From an uncultured Wohlfahrtiimonas sp. (GTDB lineage: Bacteria; Pseudomonadota; Gammaproteobacteria; Cardiobacteriales; Wohlfahrtiimonadaceae), in assembly GCA_947631095.1 (NCBI GenBank), contig CANRJX010000010.1:1-34951 (forward strand): a stretch of 34,951 bases of DNA. The letters run 5' to 3'. Below, in pieces: positions 8,786 through 17,492 of the stretch. Every line of letters begins with the position of its first letter. Position 1 is the stretch's first letter. Below the pieces are notes generated by a model that did no database searches, was not told the origin of the DNA, and saw only the letters and a list, made by a program, of their open reading frames with translations. The position numbers and the translations under genes are program-made.

Positions 8786-10475
8786 TCTAATTAGACAAGT
8801 TTTATGTTTAATCGCATTCGGTTTATTGGGTGTAGCAGTTGCCCAAACTAACGGAAGTGGTGGTAAAAACTGGACTGCGATTATTATGTTCTTCGTATTT
8901 GTATTTGCAACCATTGCTATTACATTTTGGGCATCTAATCGTACAAAATCAGCATCTGACTTCTATACAGCAGGTGGGGGAATCTCAGGTTTCCAAAATG
9001 GTTTAGCAATAGCAGGTGATTACTTATCTTCTGCTTCTTTCTTAGGTATTTCTGCCCTCGTATTTGCATCAGGCTATGATGGTTTAATTTATGCATTTGG
9101 ATTCTTTATTGGTTGGCCTGTTATTTTGTTATTAATGGCAGAAAGATTCCGTAACTTAGGTCGATTTACATTCGCCGATGTTACAGCCTTCAGATTACGT
9201 CAAACACCTATCAGAATTTTAGCTGTATTCTCAACGCTTACTATCGTACTTTTATATTTAATCGCACAGATGGTAGGTGCTGGTAAATTAATCGAATTAT
9301 TATTTGGTTTAAACTATAACATTGCTGTATTCATTGTTGGTCTATTAATGATGGTCTATGTCCTTTTAGGCGGTATGTTAGCAACGACATGGGTACAGAT
9401 GATTAAAGCTGTTTTAATCTTAGTTGGCGCATCATTCATGTCAATTATCGTACTTTACTGGGTGGGCTTTAACCTCGAAACATTATTTGTTAAAGCAACA
9501 GAAATCCATAAAGATGGCGAAGCACTCATGAAACCTGGATTACGTTATCCAAATCCTATTGATACCATTTCATTAGGTATTGGTTTGATGTTTGGTACAG
9601 CTGGCTTACCTCATATTTTAATGAGATTTTTTACAGTAAAAGATGCGAAGGAAGCAAGAAAATCAGCTTTATATGCAACAGGCTTCATCGGTTATTTCTA
9701 TTTATTAATGTTCATCATCGGATTTGGTGCAATTGTTTACATTATGAATCAGCCTGACTATACAACGCCAGAAGGTGCGATTGTAGGTGGCGTAAACATG
9801 GTAGCAATTCATTTGTCTCATGCTATTGGCGGTAATATATTCTTAGGTTTCATGTCTGCAGTGACATTTGCCACATTAGTTGCCGTTGTGGCTGGCTTAA
9901 CATTATCAGGCGCATCTGCAATTAGTCATGACTTCTATGCAAATGTGATCAAAAAAGGTAAGCCAATCATGAAAACTGAATTATTAATTTCACGATTAAC
10001 AACAGCAGCTTTAGGCATTATTGCAATCCTTCTTGGCCTATTGTTTGAACATCAAAACGTTGCTTTCTTAGTAGGATTAGCATTCTCCATCGCAGCATCT
10101 GCAAACTTCCCATTATTATTCATGTCAATGTACTGGAGCAAGTTAACAACAAATGGTGCAGTCGCGGGCGGAACAATTGGTTTAATTACAGCAGTTGTAA
10201 TGATTCTATTAGGTCCTGAAGTATGGGTAAATGTATTAGGCAATGAAAGCGCTATTTTCCCTTATAACAACCCAGCTCTATTCTCTATTCCAATTGCCTT
10301 TTTAGTGACATTCATTGTTTCATCACTGGATAAATCTAAATCTGCTGAAGAGGAAAAAGCTAAATTCATCAGTCAGTATGTTCGTTCTCATATCGGTGGT
10401 GAAGGTATATCTGCAGCAGTACAACAATATCGTCAAGTGAATCATCCAGATTTCTTTGAAGAGAAAAACTCTTAA
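8775..10475 (+). CDS. actP: Cation/acetate symporter
   Basis: 566 residues, a sodium:solute symporter family permease with a signal-like first helix and about 13 more hydrophobic helices. Segments such as [56 protein letters not shown] and SMYWSKLTT closely match what I recall of E. coli ActP, which takes up acetate with a cation at the inner membrane. I chose the ATG at 8775, not the in-frame TTG at 8769, because AGGAG stands 7 bases before it. The coupling to yjcH repeats the E. coli arrangement; acs is not in this window. A strong terminator follows at once. Confidence 0.93.
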   Translation: MKNNLIRQVLCLIAFGLLGVAVAQTNGSGGKNWTAIIMFFVFVFATIAITFWASNRTKSASDFYTAGGGISGFQNGLAIAGDYLSSASFLGISALVFASGYDGLIYAFGFFIGWPVILLLMAERFRNLGRFTFADVTAFRLRQTPIRILAVFSTLTIVLLYLIAQMVGAGKLIELLFGLNYNIAVFIVGLLMMVYVLLGGMLATTWVQMIKAVLILVGASFMSIIVLYWVGFNLETLFVKATEIHKDGEALMKPGLRYPNPIDTISLGIGLMFGTAGLPHILMRFFTVKDAKEARKSALYATGFIGYFYLLMFIIGFGAIVYIMNQPDYTTPEGAIVGGVNMVAIHLSHAIGGNIFLGFMSAVTFATLVAVVAGLTLSGASAISHDFYANVIKKGKPIMKTELLISRLTTAALGIIAILLGLLFEHQNVAFLVGLAFSIAASANFPLLFMSMYWSKLTTNGAVAGGTIGLITAVVMILLGPEVWVNVLGNESAIFPYNNPALFSIPIAFLVTFIVSSLDKSKSAEEEKAKFISQYVRSHIGGEGISAAVQQYRQVNHPDFFEEKNS

Positions 10476-10496
10476 TGATTAAGATGATATAAAAAT

Positions 10497-10530
10497 AAAG
10501 CCTGATTAAAGATTAATTTAATCAGGCTTT
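10497..10530 (+). terminator. Intrinsic terminator of yjcH-actP
   Basis: Perfect 14-bp inverted repeat (10497-10510 with 10517-10530) around a 6-base loop, GC-rich in the middle and followed by T residues. It begins 21 bases after the actP stop codon. Confidence 0.92.
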
Positions 10531-10584
10531 TTAATGTATCCATAGAATTTTAAGCTCAATCTCAAATATATTTTTTAAAAAAGA

Positions 10585-10613
10585 TTTGCAAAGTTTTGTT
10601 AATATAGTAAACT
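10585..10613 (+). promoter_or_regulatory. Candidate promoter of the small RNA
   Basis: TTTGCA (10585-10590) and TAAACT (10608-10613) are separated by exactly 17 bp, each matching four of six consensus bases. It lies between the actP terminator and the proposed RNA, so the RNA would have its own promoter starting near 10620. Confidence 0.4.
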
Positions 10614-10619
10614 TATATC

Positions 10620-10698
10620 AGTTTCAATATAAATATGATGAAACTGTTTTATACGATTACTCTCCCCCTAAAAAAGCCCTGATTTTTCAGGGCTTTTT
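10620..10698 (+). ncRNA. Candidate Hfq-type small RNA
   Basis: About 79 bases with the layout of a trans-acting regulatory RNA. A 5' stem-loop is formed by CAGTTTCA (10619-10626) and TGAAACTG (10639-10646). A single-stranded linker follows (10647-10670) with the C-rich stretch CTCTCCCCCTA. It ends in a perfect 12-bp terminator hairpin with a T5 arm. A promoter-like pair lies in front, and no reading frame follows on this strand. The linker resembles an anti-Shine-Dalgarno sequence; its reverse complement matches the start region of the gene at 17485 in three blocks (7+5+5 bases). An RNA made here is inferred only from structure. The terminator could instead serve only rlmJ on the other strand. 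Confidence 0.5.
10671..10698. terminator. Bidirectional intrinsic terminator (sRNA / rlmJ)
   Basis: Perfect 12-bp stem (10671-10682 with 10687-10698) with a TTTT loop; the A5 and T5 ends give a U-tract in both directions. On the minus strand it follows the rlmJ stop codon by 5 bases; on the plus strand it closes the candidate small RNA. Confidence 0.92.
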
Positions 10699-10703
10699 CT
10701 TAT

Positions 10704-11543
10704 CTATTTTTGAGAAGATTCTAAAGTGTATTTAGCACCATTGTCTTGCCCTAAAATATCTACCAATATTGGCATAATCCGTTCTAATTCTGACTTTAGT
10801 CGATAAGGAGGATTCACGATGAACAATCCACTACCAAACATGCCAAATTGCTCTTGACTTGGTTCATATACTGACAAAGTTACATTTAAGAAATTATCAC
10901 CGAATGCCCTTTGTAATTTCCCTGGTAAAGATAAACTTTCATCACGCATCAATAATGGATACCAAACCATATAACAGCCTGTTGAGAATCTTTTATGGGC
11001 TTCTTTCAAAGTGTTGAGTACAGTTCTATAATCACTTTTATCTTCATAGGGAGGATCTATCAAAACAACAGCTCTACGTGAAGATGGTGGCAACAAACTA
11101 ATTAAACCCTGAAAACCATCACTTTTTTGTATTTGATATTTAACACCCTGGCCTTTAAAGTTATTAATCAAATATTCACTATCTGTAGGATGTAGCTCAA
11201 AGAGCTTTATACGATCACTAGTACGCACAATTTTTTGAGCAATTACAGGTGAGCCAGGATATAGCTTTTGATTGATTTGAAATTGAACCAAAAACTCTAA
11301 AAATTCTAATAACTCTTTAGGTAAATTTTTACTTTTTTGTAATAAGCCAATACCTTCATAATATTCACCTGTTTTCTCTGCAAACTCATGGTTAATATCA
11401 TATAAGCCTGCACCTGAGTGAGTATCAATATACCAATACGGCTTATCTTTTTCGTTGTAATAATTCAAAACAGAAAAAAGCACATAATGTTTTAATACAT
11501 CAGCATGATTACCTGCATGAAAGCCATGTCTATAACTCAACAT
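10704..11543 (-). CDS. rlmJ: 23S rRNA (adenine-2030-N6)-methyltransferase
   Basis: 279 residues, the usual length. The RlmJ start signature YRHGFHAGNHADVLKH is present, as are the SAM-binding THSGAGLYD near 41-49 and the N6-adenine methyltransferase catalytic motif DPPY at 163-166. The enzyme modifies A2030 of 23S rRNA with S-adenosylmethionine as donor. The start is supported by AGGTTAG upstream. The gene follows era on the same strand but is separated from it by an intrinsic terminator, so it needs read-through or its own promoter in the short gap or within era. Confidence 0.95.
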   Translation of the reverse strand: MLSYRHGFHAGNHADVLKHYVLFSVLNYYNEKDKPYWYIDTHSGAGLYDINHEFAEKTGEYYEGIGLLQKSKNLPKELLEFLEFLVQFQINQKLYPGSPVIAQKIVRTSDRIKLFELHPTDSEYLINNFKGQGVKYQIQKSDGFQGLISLLPPSSRRAVVLIDPPYEDKSDYRTVLNTLKEAHKRFSTGCYMVWYPLLMRDESLSLPGKLQRAFGDNFLNVTLSVYEPSQEQFGMFGSGLFIVNPPYRLKSELERIMPILVDILGQDNGAKYTLESSQK

Positions 11544-11574
11544 AAATTTTCTAACCTAAATATATAATATAAAA

Positions 11575-11598
11575 AATGCTGCAATTCGATGCAGCATT
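11575..11598 (-). terminator. Intrinsic terminator of the lepA-lepB-rnc-era unit
   Basis: A 9-bp stem (11575-11583 with 11590-11598) with a 6-base loop; on the minus strand it is followed by TTTTTTATATT. It starts 33 bases after the era stop codon and about 30 bases before rlmJ. Confidence 0.8.
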
Positions 11599-11630
11599 GA
11601 TTGGATTGATTTTTGTAATGATAAAAATTA

Positions 11631-12527
11631 TTACAAATCTGTACTCATGTAACCTAGTGCATTTAACGATCTTTCATCATCTGACCAACCTTGACGAACT
11701 TTCACAAATGCTTTTAAGAAAACTTTTTTGTTGTATAACTTTTCTAAATCTTGACGTGCTTGAGTACTTGCATCTCTGAGTGTTGCACCACTTTTACCAA
11801 TTACAATACCTTTTTGAGTTTCTCTTTCTACCCAAACCACCGCATTAATTCTAATAATTTCAGCTTCTTCTTCAAAGCTTTCGATTTCTACTGTTAATGC
11901 ATAAGGTAATTCTTGATTCAAACGGCGCGTTAATTTTTCACGCAACACTTCACTTGCCAAGAAAGCACTTGATGCAGTTGTAATTTCATCTTCATCAAAT
12001 AAAAATTCTTGTTCTGGTAAATAATGCGTTAAAGATTTAATCACTAATTTCATTTGTTTATCATCCAATGCTGAGATTGGAATACATTCAACAAACTTAT
12101 ATTTGGCCATCATCTCAGATAAGAATGGAAACAATTCTTCTTTATCTTTTACATGGTCAATTTTATTCACAACTAATATGACTGGCTTATCAATATAGGT
12201 TAAACGTTTTAATGCTAACTCATCGTCTGGCGTAAATTTTAACGCTTCCACCATATATAAAATAACATCTGCCATTTCTAATGAACTGGTTGCTGTTTTA
12301 TTTAATTGACGATTCAAAGCAGAGTGCTCTGCTTTATGCAATCCAGGTGTATCGATAAAAATTGCTTGGCAATAATGATCAGTATAAATACCTGTAATTG
12401 CATGACGTGTTGTCTGTGGCTTACTAGAAGTAATACTAATTTTTTGTCCAATTAAACGATTCATTAATGTTGATTTACCAACATTAGGACGACCTATAAT
12501 TGAAACATAACCGGAGTGTTGATTCAT
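11631..12527 (-). CDS. era: GTPase Era
   Basis: 298 residues. The G1 motif GRPNVGKST is at 12-20, followed by G3 DTPGLH and G4 NKID; the C-terminal KH domain contains GIVIGKSGATLR and ends with VRQGWSDDERSLNALGY. Era binds the 3' end of 16S rRNA and helps to mature the 30S subunit. Its start overlaps the end of rnc by 4 bases (ATGA), so the two are translationally coupled, as in many Proteobacteria. recO, often next, is not here: the unit ends in a terminator and rlmJ follows. Confidence 0.97.
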   Translation of the reverse strand: MNQHSGYVSIIGRPNVGKSTLMNRLIGQKISITSSKPQTTRHAITGIYTDHYCQAIFIDTPGLHKAEHSALNRQLNKTATSSLEMADVILYMVEALKFTPDDELALKRLTYIDKPVILVVNKIDHVKDKEELFPFLSEMMAKYKFVECIPISALDDKQMKLVIKSLTHYLPEQEFLFDEDEITTASSAFLASEVLREKLTRRLNQELPYALTVEIESFEEEAEIIRINAVVWVERETQKGIVIGKSGATLRDASTQARQDLEKLYNKKVFLKAFVKVRQGWSDDERSLNALGYMSTDL

Positions 12528-13198
12528 AATAATTTTTCAAGCATTAACTGTGCGGCATTTTGCTCTGCACGCTTTTTGCTCGTTCCTTCTGCAACAGTTG
12601 TTAATGACTGAGCATGACAAGCTACTTTAAAAGTCTGGGCATGATCCTGACCTTCAATTGCAACAATTTCATACTCTGGAATAGTTTGGCTTGTCGCTTG
12701 TAAATGTTCTTGCAAACGACTTTTAGGATCTTTTACGGCTTCAGTAACAGACTGAAATGATTTCTCATTAATTGTATGTAATTCTGAATCATACAATTTG
12801 AGTACTACTTTTTGTGCGGCATCAAATCCACCATCAAGAAATATAGCTGCAATAATGGCTTCTACAGTGTCCGCTAAAATACCAGCGCGCTTCGCACCAT
12901 CATTTTTACGCTCACCATAACTGATCACCAAATGTTTTTGTAGATCAAGTTTATTCGCCAATTTATGCAATGTACCTTCTTTCACTAAATGTGCGCGAAT
13001 ATTAGACAATTCGCCTTCTTTAGCATCCGGATAACGTTCATACAATGCATAAGCAATAATAAAGTTTAGACAACCATCACCTAAAAACTCCAAGCGTTCG
13101 TTATGCGCTCTAGATACCGATCTATGCACTAATGCTTGTTTTAATAGCGAATGATTTTTAAAATTATAGTCTAATTTAAGTTGTAATTGATCAATCAT
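12524..13198 (-). CDS. rnc: Ribonuclease III
   Basis: 224 residues. The RNase III signature NERLEFLGDG is at 33-42, and the second acidic pair appears in ADTVEAIIAAIF. A double-stranded RNA-binding domain fills the C-terminal 70 residues, beginning with DPKSRLQEHLQ and ending with the KKRAEQNAAQLML helix. The enzyme cleaves double-stranded RNA in rRNA precursors and in sRNA-mRNA duplexes. It lies 3 bases after lepB and overlaps era by 4 bases. Confidence 0.97.
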   Translation of the reverse strand: MIDQLQLKLDYNFKNHSLLKQALVHRSVSRAHNERLEFLGDGCLNFIIAYALYERYPDAKEGELSNIRAHLVKEGTLHKLANKLDLQKHLVISYGERKNDGAKRAGILADTVEAIIAAIFLDGGFDAAQKVVLKLYDSELHTINEKSFQSVTEAVKDPKSRLQEHLQATSQTIPEYEIVAIEGQDHAQTFKVACHAQSLTTVAEGTSKKRAEQNAAQLMLEKLL

Positions 13199-13201
13199 AA
13201 G

Positions 13202-14011
13202 TTACTTAAGTATCGTGAAAATATGGTCACAATCTTTCAATTGTGTCACGCATTTATAATTCATCCAGATAAAGTTAGCTTTACCAACCAATTGGTCATC
13301 TTTTACAAATCCCCAAAAACGGCTGTCTGCACTATTATCTCGATTATCACCAAATGCTAAATATTGACCTTCTGGAACTTTAAAAGGGAACTGTTGTTTC
13401 AAACCCATTCCATGATCTGCCGTTGTGTTGTAAGGCGCAACTTGAATACCATGCTCAACAATTCCATTTTGAGAGGGCAAAAACTCTGTGTACAACAAAT
13501 CAGTTTCTGGCTCTAAAGCCTTTCCATCATATTCATATTTAACTGCTTCACCATTAATGGTAAGTCGCTTATTCTTATAATCAACAACGTCACCTGGCAA
13601 ACCTACAATACGCTTAATATAATTAATACGTGGATCAACTGGATATTTAAATACAGCTATATCACCACGCTCTACGCCCTCTCCAACTTCACTAAAAATA
13701 CGTTGATTGGTGATTGGATAACGTAAACCAAATGACCATCTATTGGCAACGATCATATCACCTGCGTATAAAGTTGGTTGCATAGAGCCACTTGGAATAA
13801 TAAATGGCTCAGCGATAAAAGATCTTAATACAGTTAAAAATAGTACCACTGGAAATAAAAATGCAGACCAATCTACCAAAGCAGGCAATTTTGCATCTTT
13901 TTCTCTCTTCTTCTTAAAGTACAGCTTGTCTACCAATAAAATTAGACCAGTAATTGGTACCGAGAGGACAATTGCGATTGCCAAATAATGTGTAAATTGG
14001 GAAAACATCAT
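13202..14011 (-). CDS. lepB: Signal peptidase I
   Basis: 269 residues. Two N-terminal membrane helices (about 8-30 and 50-66) precede the periplasmic catalytic domain. The catalytic Ser76 is in PSGSMQPTL and the general-base Lys133 in YIKRIVGLPGD; the conserved GDNRDNSADSRFWG box follows. It cleaves signal peptides from Sec- and Tat-exported proteins at the outer face of the inner membrane. Two adjacent ATG codons fit the AAGGA site about equally well, so the start is uncertain by one residue. It follows lepA by 6 bases. Confidence 0.97.
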   Translation of the reverse strand: MMFSQFTHYLAIAIVLSVPITGLILLVDKLYFKKKREKDAKLPALVDWSAFLFPVVLFLTVLRSFIAEPFIIPSGSMQPTLYAGDMIVANRWSFGLRYPITNQRIFSEVGEGVERGDIAVFKYPVDPRINYIKRIVGLPGDVVDYKNKRLTINGEAVKYEYDGKALEPETDLLYTEFLPSQNGIVEHGIQVAPYNTTADHGMGLKQQFPFKVPEGQYLAFGDNRDNSADSRFWGFVKDDQLVGKANFIWMNYKCVTQLKDCDHIFTILK

Positions 14012-14017
14012 AATTCC

Positions 14018-15811
14018 TTATTTGTCTACTTGTAATACAGCCAAGAATGCAGATTGTGGTATTTCAACATTCCCAACCTGCTTCATTCGTTTCTTACCAG
14101 CTTTTTGCTTATCCAATAACTTACGTTTACGACTCACGTCACCACCGTAACATTTGGCCAATACATCTTTACGCATTGCTTTTACAGTACTTCTCGCAAT
14201 GATATTAGAACCAATTGCTGCTTGAATCGCAATATCGAACATTTGGCGAGGAATTAACTCTCGCATTTTTTCAACCAATTCTCTACCACGGTAAACAGAA
14301 TTGTCTTTATGGATGATCAAAGCCAATGCATCGACCATTTCACCATTGATTAAAATGTCAACTTTAACCAAGTTCGCAGGTTCATAACGTACAAACTCAT
14401 AGTCAAAAGATGCATAACCACGAGAAATAGATTTTAAACGATCAAAGAAATCCAACACGACTTCACTCATTGGCAATTCAAATTGCAATTGCACTTGAGA
14501 GCCTGCATACACAAGATTTTTTTGAACACCACGTTTTTCAATACATAAAGTGATGATATTTCCTAAATACTCTTGTGGCGTTAAAATATTGGCTCTAATA
14601 ATTGGCTCACGTATCTCACTAATTTTATTAGGTGGTGGCAAATCATTCGGATTATCAATCATTGTGGTTGCACCATCAGTTGTTACAAGCTCGTAAATTA
14701 CTGTTGGGGCTGTTGTAATTAAATCTAAATCATATTCACGTTCTAAACGCTCTTGAATAATCTCCATATGAAGCATGCCTAAGAAGCCACAACGGAAACC
14801 AAATCCAAGTGCCTGAGATGATTCAGGTTCAAAGTTCAATGATGCATCATTTAAACGCAATTTTTGTAGTGCTTCACGTAAATTTTCGTATTCTGTGGAA
14901 TCTACTGGGAATAAGCCAGAAAATACGCGTGACTGTACTTTTTGGAATCCTGGTACAGCTTCAGATGCAGGATTGTTTTCTAAGGTTAAAGTATCACCAA
15001 CTGGCACGCCATCGATTTCTTTAATACCAGCGATTACAAAGCCAACTTGTCCTGCTGACAATTGGGTCTTATCTTCACGTTTTGGTGTAAACACACCTAC
15101 ATGACTCACCTGATAGACTCTCTTACTGCTCATAACTTGCATTTTATCGCGCGGCTTTAATGTGCCTTCAAAAATACGAACCAAAGAGATAACACCGACA
15201 TAAGGGTCAAACCATGAATCTATAATCAATGCTTTTAGTGGCGCATTGGGATCACCTACTGGTGGTGGAATTCTAGCAATTAGATCTTCCAATACATCTT
15301 CTACACCTAAACCACTTTTAGCAGAACACTGAACAGCATCAATTGCTTCGATACCGATAATATCTTCGATTTCAGCAGCAACTTTCATAGGATCAGCGGC
15401 AGGTAAATCAATTTTATTCAATACAGGAACAACTTCCAAACCATGATCAATCGCCGTATAACAGTTTGCAACTGACTGAGCTTCAACACCTTGTGCTGCA
15501 TCAACAACCAATAATGCGCCTTCGCATGCAAACAATGAACGTGAAACTTCATAAGAGAAGTCAACGTGCCCTGGCGTATCGATAAAGTTCAAGTGATAAA
15601 CCTCACCATTTTTTTTAGATTTATAATCTAATGATACAGAGTGAGCTTTAATCGTAATTCCACGCTCTCTTTCAATATCCATAGAGTCTAAAACTTGAGC
15701 CTCCATTTCTCTGTCACTCAAACCATCACAAATCTGAATAAAACGATCGGCTATGGTTGATTTACCATGATCAATATGGGCAATAATGGAAAAGTTTCTA
15801 ATGTTCTTCAT
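14018..15811 (-). CDS. lepA: Elongation factor 4 (LepA)
   Basis: 597 residues from the ATG that gives the canonical start [19 protein letters not shown]; an upstream in-frame TTG at 15829 would add six residues and has no better ribosome-binding site. This is a translational GTPase: Walker [10 protein letters not shown], switch [10 protein letters not shown] and NKIDLP are present, as is the LepA-specific C-terminal domain ([26 protein letters not shown]). LepA acts on ribosomes in translation and subunit assembly. It heads the lepA-lepB-rnc-era unit and is separated from the upstream membrane protein gene by a hairpin. Confidence 0.97.
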   Translation of the reverse strand: MKNIRNFSIIAHIDHGKSTIADRFIQICDGLSDREMEAQVLDSMDIERERGITIKAHSVSLDYKSKKNGEVYHLNFIDTPGHVDFSYEVSRSLFACEGALLVVDAAQGVEAQSVANCYTAIDHGLEVVPVLNKIDLPAADPMKVAAEIEDIIGIEAIDAVQCSAKSGLGVEDVLEDLIARIPPPVGDPNAPLKALIIDSWFDPYVGVISLVRIFEGTLKPRDKMQVMSSKRVYQVSHVGVFTPKREDKTQLSAGQVGFVIAGIKEIDGVPVGDTLTLENNPASEAVPGFQKVQSRVFSGLFPVDSTEYENLREALQKLRLNDASLNFEPESSQALGFGFRCGFLGMLHMEIIQERLEREYDLDLITTAPTVIYELVTTDGATTMIDNPNDLPPPNKISEIREPIIRANILTPQEYLGNIITLCIEKRGVQKNLVYAGSQVQLQFELPMSEVVLDFFDRLKSISRGYASFDYEFVRYEPANLVKVDILINGEMVDALALIIHKDNSVYRGRELVEKMRELIPRQMFDIAIQAAIGSNIIARSTVKAMRKDVLAKCYGGDVSRKRKLLDKQKAGKKRMKQVGNVEIPQSAFLAVLQVDK

Positions 15812-15835
15812 GCAGTTAATTTCTTTCAAATAAAG

Positions 15836-15864
15836 AGGAGAGAACTCTATATGATTTCTCTCCT
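15836..15864 (-). terminator. Hairpin between the DUF805-like gene and lepA
   Basis: Nine-base arms AGGAGAGAA (15836-15844) and TTCTCTCCT (15856-15864) form a stem with an 11-base loop, followed on the minus strand by CTTTATTTG. It lies 39 bases past the upstream gene and 25 bases before lepA, so it probably ends the first transcript, perhaps partly. Confidence 0.5.
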
Positions 15865-15903
15865 GAATTCAAATAATGACTAGCGATTATAATAGATTTG
15901 AGA

Positions 15904-17193
15904 CTATTTTGTTGACTTTTTCTCAAGATACTCAATATATGCTGTTTCATACACTGATGGCAAAGGCTTTAATAAGCCTAAAGATTCATAAACTAGGCCT
16001 TGATATAATCTGTGTTGCGCTCTTAGTTCTTTTGTACCATATGGATAGCTTGTGCTGTAAAAGAAAATAACCAAGCTAATGATAAAAAATGCAGTGCTTT
16101 TAGCCGTAGGAACACCAGAAGGCCCACCATACTGATTATTCCCTTTAATCCCTGGGAGAGCAAACAAAGCAATCGCCCCCAAAAAAACAACCACATAAAC
16201 AAACCACTTAACTATAGAGTCAATTTTTTTTAATAAATACACACCTGTATCCGAGACTAAATATTCATTCAGTGTATTTTGTAATATAAAGAAATTAGGA
16301 TTACTCATATTGCTTTTTAAAAATTGTTTAGCAAAGGATATTTTTTCTGCATTTAAAGCGTAGTAATCATTGATCATAATACTTAAAAATAAAGTACATA
16401 ATATAATCGTAACAAATGCCATTTTACCGAAGGACAAATTATCTAAATCACATAATCTTTGCGTAATTACAATCAAGACAAATACCAAAGCCGCTACCGT
16501 TAAAAAAATAGTAACAATCACACTTGAGCTACCGATTAAATCGTATAAATAAATGGGCAGTACATTTAAACAAGTCATTAAAATTGCAAATGCCAATGTG
16601 ATCCGATATATGAAACGCACTCTACCTACTCGAACACCACTATCGAATAATGGTGGTATTGCTGCAACTGTAGAATCATTAATGATAATGTCATCTTCTT
16701 TTTTGCGAGTGATCTTTTTTAATTTTTCAACCCGATCTACTTCACCAGTTTGCATATCTGCTTCTGTTTTTTCTAAAGTAAAATCCTGAGCTTCTAAAAA
16801 TCTTTTACGAATATCACTACTACGCTTATCTTTTTCAATTATTGGCTCTTCTGGTAAATCTATTGTTATCTTTGTTACGGGATCGACTTGCTCTTTACTG
16901 GGTTTATCCTTTGAATCTTGATTATCTAACCAGTCACCAAAATCTAAATTTTCATCAAAATCAACATCAATATCCGCAATAATACCTGCTTCGCTCAAAG
17001 CTGCTTTATATTCTTCAGCATCCTGACTATTTAAATCAGATATTAAAGTTAATTCTTTTTTTTGCATATTGAAGAATTTTTGATGAATTTCTTGCTTAGA
17101 TTCATCAAATAACTCTGAAAGATTCTCTAATATTTGGTCATGTGGAATGTCCGATTTGATCTTTCCACGAAAAACTATTTTATATTTCATCAT
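15904..17193 (-). CDS. DUF805-like membrane protein with cytosolic N-terminal domain
   Basis: 429 residues. The first 75 form a small domain starting YKIVFRGKIKSD, with the pattern of an N-terminal module I recall from other proteobacterial membrane proteins (LSELFDESKQEI, then EEYKAALSEAGI). An acidic and Lys-rich linker of about 110 residues follows. The rest has about five hydrophobic helices; VGRVRFIYR and ITQRLCDLDNLSF resemble the DUF805 pattern, where R-R-L-H-D-L-x-x-S-G-W is usual, though the Trp is not kept. Function is unknown. Two ATG codons in tandem are possible starts. It precedes lepA on the same strand, with a hairpin between. Confidence 0.7.
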   Translation of the reverse strand: MMKYKIVFRGKIKSDIPHDQILENLSELFDESKQEIHQKFFNMQKKELTLISDLNSQDAEEYKAALSEAGIIADIDVDFDENLDFGDWLDNQDSKDKPSKEQVDPVTKITIDLPEEPIIEKDKRSSDIRKRFLEAQDFTLEKTEADMQTGEVDRVEKLKKITRKKEDDIIINDSTVAAIPPLFDSGVRVGRVRFIYRITLAFAILMTCLNVLPIYLYDLIGSSSVIVTIFLTVAALVFVLIVITQRLCDLDNLSFGKMAFVTIILCTLFLSIMINDYYALNAEKISFAKQFLKSNMSNPNFFILQNTLNEYLVSDTGVYLLKKIDSIVKWFVYVVVFLGAIALFALPGIKGNNQYGGPSGVPTAKSTAFFIISLVIFFYSTSYPYGTKELRAQHRLYQGLVYESLGLLKPLPSVYETAYIEYLEKKSTK

Positions 17194-17484
17194 CTACCTT
17201 AATTTATAGCAAAGACCAGCGATAAATATGATCCAATCCCATTAATACAACAGTCGTACAGTATAAACTACTAAGACTTCATTCGCCCTACAGAAAAAGA
17301 CTAATTTATACACAATAAAATACAACGCCATATACAAACTTATACTATAATAATTCGACAAAGTATGAATAATTAGGCAAATATTTAATTATTTTAGCAA
17401 TTTCACAAGCAAAATAGAGCTCATACTAATTTTCATCTAAATCACATTTTCCTTTTTTTCAACATCATACTCATAGGGGGTGTA
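17194..17484. other. AT-rich divergent intergenic region
   Basis: About 290 bases without a supportable gene. It must hold promoters for the DUF805-like gene (minus) and the transporter (plus). A TATAAT at 17346-17351 on the plus strand has no good -35 partner. The end carries the unusual ribosome-binding site described with the next gene. Confidence 0.5.
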
Positions 17485-17492
17485 ATGCGTAT
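17473..17492 (+). promoter_or_regulatory. GGGGG ribosome-binding site, candidate sRNA target
   Basis: The ribosome-binding site of the transporter gene is TAGGGGG, unlike the AGGA or GAGG sites elsewhere in the window. From 17473 through codon 3 the mRNA is complementary to the linker of the candidate RNA at 10620-10698 in three blocks: TAGGGGG, GTAAT and CGTAT, broken by a short internal loop and one bulged base. Such pairing would cover the site and the start codon. Confidence 0.4.

Noticed and set aside
11576-11779. Plus-strand frame at the era end
   Set aside because: It is a shadow of the conserved era KH domain and begins inside the terminator hairpin.
14809-15104. Two plus-strand frames inside lepA
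   Set aside because: They lie wholly within the conserved LepA coding region and show no family pattern of their own.
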